Shown here piece after piece: positions 57,101 through 64,000 of a DNA stretch of 64,000 nucleotides (positions are counted from its first letter, which is position 1; every line of letters starts with the position of its first letter). The DNA comes from Parapristionchus giblindavisi (lineage: Eukaryota; Nematoda; Chromadorea; Rhabditida; Diplogasteridae), in assembly GCA_943737045.1 (NCBI GenBank), contig CALSFV010000206.1, forward strand, positions 124,001 through 188,000, written 5' to 3'. Made by a program: the position numbers and the translations under genes. The notes below the pieces were generated by a model. It ran no database searches and was not told the origin of the DNA. It was given only the letters and a program-made list of their open reading frames with translations.

Positions 57101-59740
57101 CTTACATATGTATAAGGGAAATTTCAGTGAGTATATTTCGCCCAAACATGTGAAAGAGTGAATTAAAGAGAGGATTTTCGCTTATTTCTTTTAAATCTCT
57201 CCAGCACTCACAATGCTCCTCCTTAGCGACGCATGTTGCCTTAAAAATAAATACTAAATAATTCTCTTTGGAAATCTGTTTTGTAAAACAACTTACGCGA
57301 AAATCGACTATCTGTCGGAAATCAGTCGAAAACCGGAGAGATAGAAACGGTCGTTTCGAATTGTTTGATACCCATCTGAATATGCCAAATTCGACGAAGC
57401 TGCTTAAACTTTGATCTTATGACTACTCTCGGCTCTAGCCACATTCTCTCACATCTTTTTCTCGGCTAGAGAGTGCGCATGAGCGCAGAAAATTGCACAT
57501 TTGCAATAGCCATGACAGCTTTTCATATATCACGCTATCTTAGAAAATCGACATATGTGCGGTATCGATGAAAAATGAATTTTCCTGTTCTATGTGTGAT
57601 AATTACAGGCTCCATAAGTGAAGTACACTGGTACTTGGAAATATCATCCAATTGAAAATTCGCTTCAGGGGGTGACCACACAACGATTTGGCGCCTTTTC
57701 CTAAAAGGTTTATTTCGATGCCAATCGATTCGGGAGTGGGTGCAATGGACTCCTTGGCTAATTCTAAGAAACTATTGTCCAGGGGAGTTTTTTGATCAAT
57801 GATCAACGAACGAAGGAATCGGGAATTTTCGAAAAAAATTTCACATTTAATTAATTTTCACTAGTTCACCATAACAAGCCTACAACTTTTTATTTGCTCA
57901 ATCGCTTCTGCGTATCATAACACAGCTTCATTTTAAAAATCATAATTTTTAAAAAATACCTATTTTGTGAAAACATCGTTTTTATAACGAAAATCGTAAT
58001 TATGGTGTGCACCTACAGTAATCCCAAATCGGTTAATTTGGAAATTTGGTAGTTTTAAACATATTTTACCGCTATTCTTGACATGACTGAGGTATACGAC
58101 TACTCCTCGTCTTCGGAGTACATCTATTCCCAGGTGCTGATTTCGCTGAAAATTGACATTTTTCGTAAATTGATCATTATTCAGTTGTTTGGTATTCATT
58201 ATCGATAAAAATTGGATCGCTATACCATAGTATCATCTATACAAACATACTAAAAAATAAAGAGAAAGAAGAGAAACGGTTGACTTTGAAGAAAGTTATT
58301 GCTGAAAAACCAAAATATCATAAAATGTTGACCAGCACTGAACCGTGCAGGTGCACTCCGAAGACGAGGAGTAGTCGTATACCTCAGTCATGTCAAGAAC
58401 AGCGGTGAAATATGTTTAAAACTACCAAATTCCCAAATTAACCGATTTGTGATTACTGTAGGTGCACACCATAATTACGATTTTCGTTATAAAAACGATG
58501 TTTTCACAAAATATGTATTTTTAAAAAAATATGATTTTTAAACTGAAGCTGTGTTATGATATGTAGAAGCGATTGAGCAAATAAAAAGTTGTAGGCTTGT
58601 TATGGTGAACTAGTGAAAATTAATTAATTGTGAAATTTTTTTCGAAAATTCCCGATTCCGGCGTTCGTTGATCATTGATCAAAAAACTCCACTGGACAAT
58701 AGTTTCTTAGAATTAGCCAAGGAGTTCATTGCACCCACTCCCGAATCGTTTGGCACGAAATAAACCTTTTAGGAAAAGGCGCCAAATCGTTGTGTGGTCA
58801 CCTCCTGAAGCGAATTTTCAATTGGATGATATTTCCAAGTACCAGTGTACTTCACTTATGGAGCTTGTAATTATCACACATAAAACAGGAAAATTCATCT
58901 TTCATCGATACCAAAAAATATTCCAGTTATTGAATTCTCTCAGATAGTGCTTTATATGGTGTTTCGTGTTTGTATAATAAATATCGACTTACTCATTACC
59001 GTAGCAGCTGAGATGAAAAATGGCGAAAAATCCGTTGAAAGTTTTCTGGAAAAAAAAGTTTAATTGTGGACTCCAGCGACATTTCGCGAACATTCTGTGA
59101 AGACTACATGCAGCCCAATATTTTATGCTAATTCATTTTATGGGCAAATTTCCCAAAAAGCTTATAACGAACCACGGCAGGTATAGAATTGGCGTCATCG
59201 CATCCGAGTGCGATATACTCTCCGGTATCGATCGCAATTGCCGGACCAGTGTGCCTATATCCAGTGGGAATTTCATTGAGTGGTAATTGTTTGATTGGAG
59301 GGCATCCAGCACTCACTGTAACGTAATATATTACACAGATACAAATCTCTCTTTACGAAATTATCCCCTCAAAGATGACGAATTCCTGAATCTATATGGG
59401 AAGAATTCCGTGAAGAGACTTTGCAGTGAATCTTTTTTTTGAGTTTGTGCGTTATGCATCGTTACATTTGCCTTAATGGAGATACGGTAGGAAGCTACCG
59501 TAACCATCGATCAATAATGGTTGACTACCGCAACATTTTACAGAACTTTTATGACCCATCAGGGTTTTCCGCTCGAGACCCAACACACTTCGAAGTTCTC
59601 GTTGACGGATCCGCCATCCATAACTTCGTTACGGCGTAGGCACGTAAGGCAAATGCAACGATGCATTAAACATTAAAACTTATTGATTCACCTGTAAGCC
59701 ATAGCGTACATATCGTAATGATAAGATGAAGAAGTATCAT
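42103..59740 (-). CDS. Modular 8-cysteine secreted protein, four modules (gene 5)
   Basis: A 26-exon, 808-residue model. Leader: 59692-59740 (MILLHLIITICTLWLT). Module 1: 59173-59315, 58993-59045, 57297-57375, 57212-57239, 56558-56761. Module 2: 50101-50237, 49388-49446, 48979-49024, 48251-48278, 47285-47485. Module 3: 46624-46766, 46503-46561, 46261-46303, 46119-46155, 45610-45792. Module 4: 45029-45171, 44612-44664, 44453-44495, 44338-44365, 44078-44275. C-terminal exons: 43642-43776, 42718-42786, 42598-42668, 42277-42367, 42103-42206. All phases agree. Modules 1 and 2 start CPPIKQLP or CTPIKQLP; 3 and 4 are closer to gene 1. One fault: the exon ending at 42786 is preceded by TTG instead of an AG acceptor. 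An in-frame AG 54 bases into the exon could replace it and would remove 18 residues. Introns, packed with transposons, make up about 86% of the gene. Confidence 0.7.
44792..45022. mobile_element. MITE family 4 copy beside a splice donor
   Basis: TATTGACCGTATAAAATACA at the left and AAGTACATTTTATACGGACA at the right are complementary ends. The right end lies directly next to the GTAAGC donor of the module 4 A exon (45023-45028). Confidence 0.7.
45255..45560. mobile_element. GC-rich element of CGCGGGGTACACCG repeats
   Basis: A markedly GC-rich island in AT-rich intron sequence. Variants of CGCGGGGTACACCG and its complement recur about ten times. The flanks CCGGTATTTTTTGCTCGC and GGGAGCAAAAAATACACG are complementary ends. 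It lies in the gene 5 intron between modules 3 and 4. Apparent frames on both strands follow the repeat, not a gene. Confidence 0.65.
46816..47203. mobile_element. MITE with TA target sites and tRNA-like core
   Basis: CACTGAGCTGAAAGATACTT at the left and AAGCATCTTTCAGCTCAGTG at the right, each bordered by TA. ATAAGCAT motifs recur inside. On the minus strand the core (46955-47032) has GTGGCGCAGTGG and GGTTCGTTCCCC, resembling tRNA A and B boxes. Confidence 0.65.
47657..48163. mobile_element. MITE hosting a hAT-type element
   Basis: GGTGTTACATTTTCAGAACG at the left answers CGTTTTGAAAATGTAACACC at the right, and GCACGCCGTAAC answers GTTACGGCGTGC. The hAT-type element below inserted at its GCCGTAAC. 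Confidence 0.7.
47695..48072. mobile_element. hAT-type MITE filled with GCGGGCCCGC palindromes
   Basis: Terminal inverted repeats TAGAGTTGGCTATTCGGG and CCCGAATAGCCAACTCTA. Direct 8-base duplications GCCGTAAC lie at 47687-47694 and 48073-48080, the diagnostic size for hAT elements. The inside has about a dozen copies of GCGGGCCCGCA with short ATTG linkers. Confidence 0.85.
48358..48472. mobile_element. MITE family 1 copy
   Basis: TTAAAGGGAGCGTTACC to GAGAGGTTACGATCCCTTTAA with a TTAACAACGAGAAAG centre, in a gene 5 intron. Confidence 0.7.
48653..48796. mobile_element. MITE with TGACGTCA centre
   Basis: GGCCGTATCCATGAACGTTG at the left answers AAAGTTCATGGATACC at the right, with ACAAACCGTTTGCCGACAAA and its complement inside. 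Distantly similar to 19400-19545. Confidence 0.65.
49521..49860. repeat. Inverted repeat with poly-T centre
   Basis: AATCTTGTAAAAGTAGATGG near 49527 answers CCATCTACTTTTCCAAGATT near 49825, with a second pair reading GTGATTGTAAAAGTAG and complement. The interior has T runs and an ATATATAT run. In a gene 5 intron. Confidence 0.6.
50357..52573. mobile_element. 2.2-kb foldback with TTAA target duplication
   Basis: Arms of about 1.07 kb: GAGACCGGCTCGGTAAGACT at 50357 answers AGTCTTACCGAGCCGGTCTC ending at 52573. TTAA flanks both ends (50353-50356 and 52574-52577). The loop at about 51437-51510 has a second small palindrome around TTACGGTATCCAGAAAACTA. No coding potential seen. Confidence 0.85.
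52633..54840 (+). CDS. LINE reverse transcriptase, intact 735-codon frame
   Basis: The first about 15 codons come from the surrounding foldback arm; the LINE itself starts near 52675, truncated at its 5' end and so missing the endonuclease. The frame has no stop for 2.2 kb. Reverse transcriptase motifs: LITPIPKPGKDHKLPDSYRP (about residue 277 on), HGYRPGASV, the A motif FLDFSRAFDTVP (about 365), the B motif SGVPQGSVLGPILFNLY (about 420) and the C motif SYADDIKLY (about 456). The C-terminal part has HLDFASPFWKPYTKKD, typical of CR1/jockey-type elements. Motifs appear complete, so the insertion is young, but without an endonuclease or 5' end it is unlikely to move on its own. Confidence 0.85.
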   Translation: MVSVMVEITVSDLHSGISFSIDYHSLPPTQKLIRDFARADYDSFSSYIENIDWYSIFCVAPDPDSMYNAFVSIVLEGIDIFVPFHQPRPTTASYPPHIQRLISHRNILFSKIHIPSVRIQYEKSSKDLLNQIKKWNQFCEHKKLKQSKDLYRHIRSLTKPKSAAPKQLLSSNGSILYDLKAISNLLASRFSSHFTLDNGVPISIPTHPFPPFLSNVSFLPHEVHKALKKLSPSCSTGYDNIPQIIFRKCAFALSLPLCDIFNISMLSSTVPSLWKHSLITPIPKPGKDHKLPDSYRPISILSPASKTMERLVKEKLAPYLFRFDIIPPYQHGYRPGASVLTNIIDCENDWSLAHSRKQHTDVIFLDFSRAFDTVPFSKLISKCTHYGIHGYLLQWITSFLSDRHFSVRLDGCLSDSFPVLSGVPQGSVLGPILFNLYISDITHIISQFPDVHIKSYADDIKLYISYSPDSSQSKVSQLQNALNCIHSWTIVNQLSLSESKCTHLHIGSSPPSYSINNIILNSQSPQRDLGVQIVPSLLRNASIDDRTCKAKTALFTMLRAVSVNNPDILVKCYRTYVLPHLDFASPFWKPYTKKDSQKIEKVQEQFTRILFYRCYPSPSYPLGLPSYSNRLSILGLQALYERRVITDLVFARRIMNGDTVLDRNRFFTFRPLRDRSHTFGIHVEFTRSTPRFNCFSRRVARLLSELPSHVHCSPSLNIYKNRLSQLDLSKFTVYR
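54841..55245 (+). mobile_element. LINE 3' untranslated region
   Basis: A pyrimidine-rich stretch with no gene follows the stop codon and ends in GATAAAATATAATATATAAT before the foldback arm resumes. The short TAAAATA-like tail fits a CR1-type 3' end. Confidence 0.55.
56834..57061. mobile_element. MITE family 4 copy
   Basis: TATTGTCCGTATAAAATGTA at the left and TGCATTTATACGGTCAATA at the right. It lies inside another short inverted pair (GGGAATAATTCCCTTATA and GGGAATTATTCCCTTA), in a gene 5 intron. Confidence 0.7.
57561..58912. mobile_element. Foldback element in gene 5
   Basis: Arms of about 560 bases: GGTATCGATGAAAAATGAAT at 57561 answers ATTCATCTTTCATCGATACC at 58912, and TACGACTACTCCTCGTCTTC near 58095 answers GAAGACGAGGAGTAGTCGTA near 58360. 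The loop is about 220 bases. Confidence 0.8.
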
Positions 59741-60067
59741 TCTTCAGACGGCACATGACACAATCACGGTCATTTTGTACGCTACTGTGATTTGATTGAA
59801 ATCTTAGAGATCAGGCGTTTCGATGAGAACCAGAGATGCAGAGATAATATTTGAGTATTTATCTGAAATAAATGACAATTTCGAATTGTAAAAGGGTGCT
59901 TATGGCCAGACATTTCACTCTAGTGTGGTGCAGGGGATTCGATTGATTCATTCGATGATCTTTATATTTATTTATTTCCTTTTTTGTTTATACATCAGTT
60001 AAAACATGAACAATGAAGCAAAAGGGAATAAGGGAGTGATGGAGTTCCGTCGCTTTAGGCGATTTCC
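59741..60067. other. Upstream region of gene 5
   Basis: It contains GAAATAAATGACAATT and a CGATTGATT(C)ATTCGATGAT stretch that align with the upstream regions of genes 1 and 2. At about 60030 there is a copy of the interspersed GTGATGGAGTTCCGTCGCTT motif described in the findings. Confidence 0.45.
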
Positions 60068-60557
60068 GCACTAGGTCGAATGAGAACTAGGGTGGCTATA
60101 ATGACTCATGATTATTCATTTCTGTGGCCTAAAAAGAGTGGCTCGCTCCCTTTGCGATTATTCATTCCAAGTGGCAGTTGACCGGTCTCCCCTGCGAATA
60201 TTCGCTTTTTTGAAGTCGAAGTGAGTCAAGAAAATTTGGTGAAAGGAGGGCTGAGAAAGCGGTCTGATTCGCACTCGACTCGCTTTTTTTGACTCATTCG
60301 GATTGACCTCTCCTCTAACAACTCATTCGCAAGAGAGAGCGGTCGTAAATGCCTCTCCCGTGAATACTCTCTCTTGACCGCTAAAGTGGACGAATAATCA
60401 TGAATCATTTTCGCCACCCTAATGAGAACCGATGAATAATAACCGACTGGATGATAGCCATTTGCATAGGAGAGACACGCGCTAATGAATAGATAACGTA
60501 TGCAAATGGTTATCATCCAGTCGGTTATTATTCATCGGCTCTCATTCGACCTAGTGC
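60068..60557. mobile_element. MITE family 3 copy, interrupted
   Basis: GCACTAGGTCGAATGAGAAC at the left, TCATTCGACCTAGTGC at the right, and complementary ATGATAGCCATTTGCATA/TATGCAAATGGTTATCAT arms. A hAT-type element splits the left end. Confidence 0.75.
60088..60421. mobile_element. hAT-type MITE inside a MITE
   Basis: Ends TAGGGTGGCTATAATGACTC and the complement of GAATCATTTTCGCCACCCTA. Both sides have the 8-base direct repeat ATGAGAAC (60080-60087 and 60422-60429), as hAT transposition creates. Confidence 0.85.
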
Positions 60558-61337
60558 CGCGATTTCGGTTGGGGAATGGCAGCTTAAATTGGATGTTGAC
60601 ACCTTTTGCTGAAAATCTCTATACATCACATCTTACTAACATGTAGAAAGTATATGGTGAACTGTGTTATCCAAAAAAATTCTAATCAATAAAATGATTT
60701 TATCGACGAAACTCTACAGACTACGGTTACTACTTTTTTTATTCACAATTATTCTTAATCTTGTGAAATCTTCTGATATTCACGTCTTCCTCGATTCGAT
60801 TTCAACTTGACTGTAACGCAAAGAATCTGAAATTTTTAGTCCTTAATTAAATTAATAGTATTAATATGTAGATGTACAAGTAAAAGTATGCATGCACTTT
60901 AAATGTAGATTTTTAAATAAATAAGTTAGCTAATAATGTGCCCTATGGTGTTTCGGCCCGCTACAGTGTAGCCAAAAAGTCATGGGACACTTTTTCAACT
61001 TTTTATAACTTTTGATCCAGGAAATCAATCAAGCTGATCTTTTGAGTCAATGTACATAATTTATCACGGGATACAACCATGATGTGTTGGTGTAATTAAA
61101 TTAGTTCACTGTTGCATAGTAATGATTCTATCGAAATACACTTTTTTTGAAAAATTGCATTTCTTTGATGAAAGGCACTGTTCTTCTGAAACACTGTGAG
61201 AGTGTAGACATATACTAGGGCTGCACAGTCAAACAATCCGGAATGGCTCCGACTCCGATTTCGAGCTGTAGCTTTGTTGCAAATTTGACCCCCAAAATTT
61301 ATAATTCAGCTTCTAGATGTGCTAACGACCCGCTCTA

Positions 61338-62036
61338 AGTGCTGAAATGATGCCAGTGGCGAGTAATGTTTATCCCTAGATTACGGTAGTCAAAGCTCGA
61401 CATTTGCCCTCAGGGCATAAAATAATTTTTTTGAAGAAGGACTGAATTTGAGACCCTACCGTTCAGAGAGCGGGTCTTCTAAAAATAAGGTTCCTGCACA
61501 AGCAGCTTTGTAATGTATCATATATTTATTTCCCTTATTTTGGTTAAGTTCAGATTTCTTTTAGACCCGTAGCTGAAGTTATGCTGAGGTTCACTCGGTG
61601 CGCGCTCTTGTGCCTTCTCTCTCACTTCTCTCGTTCCCGGTCCTCAATTGATGAAATCTTTTATTTTCAAAGCACCTATGCATGTTAGAGATGTTCACAA
61701 AAGTTTTTATACTATTGCTGAACTTCGATCTTTGATCTTTGTATTTTGATCTTTGATCGCTGAAACCGAGTTGACCTCAGCATAACTTTAGCTACGGGTC
61801 TAAAAGGAATCGGAACTAAACCAAAATAAGGGAAATAAATATATGATACATTACAAAGCTGCTTGCGCATGAACCATATTTTTAGAAGACCCGCCCTCTG
61901 AACGGTAGGGTCTCAAATTCAGTCCTTCTTCAAAAAAATTATTTTATGCCCTGAGGGCAAATGTCGAGGTTTGACTACCGTAATCTAGGGATAAACATTA
62001 CTCGCCACTGGCATCATTTCAGCACTTACAAGGGAA
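61338..62036. mobile_element. Inner foldback with AGTGCTGAAATG ends
   Basis: AGTGCTGAAATGATGCCAGT answers ACTGGCATCATTTCAGCACT, flanked by TA. The arms are about 230 bases. The loop has GATCTTTGATCTTTG units. Confidence 0.8.
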
Positions 62037-62038
62037 TG

Positions 62039-62658
62039 GTCTCAATTCGGCCTGACCCTATGAAATGTCAATAGTTTGACTAAAATTAGTTATATATGCC
62101 GATCGCAAATCCGTTTTTAGACAGTGCCTAATCGACCTGAGCTTCGAGAAAATCGATCTTGAAATTTGCCTTTCTTGGCTGGCTGGTCGATTCGAAAGTT
62201 CGCATGGTCTCCTACACTAAACTATCACGATGGGTTCATTAGCTCATCTATCAGCCATCAAAACATCGACTTTCGTAGAGTAGTGGATAAGGTATCCATG
62301 TTCACTTTTGATTACCACGGGTTCGATCCCCTTTGAAGCAATTTCCTTTTGCTGATTTTTATCTTATCGAAAGATTGAAATATTTTGCTGTGATTATGAA
62401 AACCAGAAAAGAAAATATGAAAGTAGGTATGTCTCGATAGTTGATAGCTGAGTTAACGAACCCATCGGGATATTTAAGTGTAGGAGACAGCATGAACTTT
62501 CGAATCAGCCCAGAAAGCCAAACTTCAATATCGATTTTCTCGAAGCTCAGGTCGATTAGGCACTGTCTAAAAACGGTTTTGCGATCAGCACATATAACTA
62601 ATTTTAGTCACACTATTGACATCTCATAAGGCCAGGCCGAATTGAGACCATTCCCTTG
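62039..62658. mobile_element. Inner foldback with CAAGGGAATGG ends and SINE loop
   Basis: CAAGGGAATGGTCTCAATTC answers GAATTGAGACCATTCCCTTG, flanked by TTA. The arms are about 235 bases. The loop holds the tRNA-like SINE. The ends are close to those of 52626-55619, so both belong to one family. Confidence 0.8.
62275..62418 (+). mobile_element. tRNA-derived SINE-like element
   Basis: TAGAGTAGTGGATAAGG (A-box-like) and CGGGTTCGATCCCC (B-box-like), then TTTTGCTGATTTTTATC and GTGATTATGAAAACCAGAAA. The same order as 7083-7262. Confidence 0.55.
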
Positions 62659-63071
62659 TTAGAGCGGGTCGTTAGCACATCTAGAAGCTGAATTATAAAT
62701 TTTGGGGGTCAAATTTGCAACAAAGCTACAGCTCGAAATCGGAGTCGGAGCCATTCCGGATTGTTTGACTGTGCAGCCGTAGTATATGTCTACACTCTCA
62801 CAGTGTTTCAGAAGAACAGTGCCTTTCACCAAAGAAATGCAATTTTTCAAAAAAGTGTATTTCGATAGAATCATTACTATGCAACAGTGAACTAATTTAA
62901 TTATACCAACACATCATGGTTGTATCCCTTGATAAATTCTGTACATTGACTCAAAAGATCAGCTTGATTGCTTTCCTAGATCAAAAGTTATAAAAAGTTG
63001 AAAAAGTGTCCCATGACTTTTTGGCTACAGTGTACGTCTAAAAAAATGAAAGAATTGGTATGGAAACCAAC

Positions 63072-63951
63072 CACAGAGCAAACTATGATGAACACGGGAA
63101 TGAAGTTGGATATTATCAAAAAGAGCACATCCGTAGTTTCATCATCAATTGGATTTTGAATCTCCAGCGTATTCTCAGTAGTAGAGACTGAATAGCATCG
63201 ATGAATTGATTTATTTATTTATTTATTCATTCATTCATTTATCGTACACCACAAGGGTGTTTCAACAAGTACAAAGTGTTCGAGTGCAAGAAAAATTCGA
63301 GTCATTTACATGATTCATATCTACCTTTAGCGATTTGTTCTGTTGTAGACCGACTACAAGATATGGAAATAAGACCAATTTGAGGGTAGATTGTCGCATT
63401 GCCTCTGACGATCATCCATGTATTCTTTATACAGGCAAGATGTGATATTCTCATAATCTTAATCGTTTATGATAGTTCCGGAATTAGATCAGATTTTACC
63501 TGCTCTGAGCTATTTAGATACATTTGGTGATACTTATCACAGTGAAGAGTGTTATTTGATTCGACCATTATTGGCTAAAAGTAAATATTAAAATATCCAT
63601 CGATTTTTAGAACATTAGGAATGACCACAAATACTTCGGAAAGAAGATTTTCAGGGAACCCCGTTTGTAATCTCTAAGAAAATATACCAGAGCACAAGTT
63701 ATGTTATTGTCATAGCATACGATTCGAATATTGCTGAGTTGGCATGATTGATGTTGAAATTCACGACCTTAATATTTAGCTAACAATAAGATTTCATATG
63801 AATAAATCACTCACTTTCATGTTTTTCATTCATGCAAACTATATTATCATCTTTTCTCATAATAATTTCTCTGTAATATTTTCCCACTGCTTTCCATTCA
63901 TTTCCCACACATCGAAAACTAGATATTGGCTTGAACATCTGATATGGAAAT
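63072..63951 (-). CDS. Unknown membrane protein, 3' part
   Basis: Exons read from the minus strand: 63815-63951 (contains RCVGNEWKAVGKYYREIIM), 63614-63673 (RLQTGFPENLLSEVFVVIPN), 63500-63574 (PIMVESNNTLHCDKYHQMYL), 63325-63424 (NTWMIVRGNATIYPQIGLIS) and 63072-63187. The last has a hydrophobic segment, VLFLIISNFIPVFIIVCSVV, so the product is probably a single-pass membrane protein with a cysteine-containing outer part. The 63815 exon ends in a phase that does not fit the next one, so an exon or a splice site is missed there. The start lies beyond the window and the 3' end is blurred by the foldback that begins about 40 bases further on. No family recognised. Confidence 0.5.
63205..63295 (-). 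repeat. LINE-like 3' tail, (AAAT)n
   Basis: On the minus strand the complement of ATCGTACACCACAAGGGTGT is followed by AAATGAATGAATGAATAAAT. This is the same tail as at 6085-6165. It lies in the intron or flank of the last gene. Confidence 0.5.
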
Positions 63952-64000
63952 CTATCGGTTAAAGTGGCAAAATGTCGATATTAACTCCAATGCCTTGGTG

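Larger units (their letters stand above)
60964..63032. mobile_element. Tc1/mariner-like foldback hosting two further foldbacks
   Basis: CAGTGTAGCCAAAAAGTCAT at the left answers ATGACTTTTTGGCTACAGTG at the right, with TA on both sides. The arms are 60964-61337 and 62660-63032 and meet in the perfect palindrome CGACCCGCTCTAGAGCGGGT, whose central TA was the insertion site for the two inner elements. Confidence 0.85.

Noticed and set aside
62270..62342. tRNA gene
   Set aside because: Same reasons as for 7187-7262; it continues into the same SINE body.

Overview
The window looks like part of a nematode chromosome. Protein-coding genes are cut into many tiny exons (13 to 26 per gene) with introns as short as about 40-60 bases and T-rich 3' splice sites ending TTTCAG. 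One gene belongs to DUF229, a family expanded in nematodes and insects. The DNA is AT-rich and crowded with inverted-repeat (foldback/MITE) elements, LINE fragments and simple repeats. I cannot name the genus; a diplogastrid or rhabditid worm is a guess. No rRNA, CRISPR or confident tRNA was seen.

Genes, all on the minus strand unless stated. (1) Positions 18441 to 9088: a 21-exon, 642-residue predicted secreted protein with three copies of an eight-cysteine module and a conserved C-terminal region. (2) 28652 to 20108: a decayed paralogue with a nonsense codon, an inverted LINE and a DNA element inserted; a first-exon fragment of the same family lies on the plus strand at 23926. (3) 36087 to 29610: a DUF229 membrane protein of about 20 exons. 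(4) 41231 to 37747: a 13-exon, 416-residue secreted protein with six CC-type cysteine repeats. (5) 59740 to 42103: a 26-exon, 808-residue member of the family of gene 1 with four modules and one damaged splice acceptor. (6) 63951 to 63072: the 3' part of an unknown membrane protein that runs off the window. I joined exons by hand from splice sites and reading-frame continuity. For genes 1, 4 and 5 the summed exon lengths are exact multiples of three, which supports the models.

The rest is mobile DNA. Bases 1-9000 hold a purine-rich tract and two large foldbacks, one carrying a frameshifted coding cargo and one a tRNA-derived SINE in its loop. Introns of the genes carry nested insertions: a mariner inside a foldback (14.0-16.2 kb), a four-level nest ending in an intact LINE reading frame (50.3-56.4 kb), hAT-type MITEs with 8-base target duplications (47.7 and 60.1 kb), and a triple foldback nest (60.96-63.03 kb). 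At least four MITE families recur across the window, several directly abutting splice sites.

The main biological unit is the family of modular, cysteine-rich secreted proteins (genes 1, 2 and 5). Their five-exon module begins and ends in intron phase 1, so copies can be gained or lost without changing frame. Their function is unknown.
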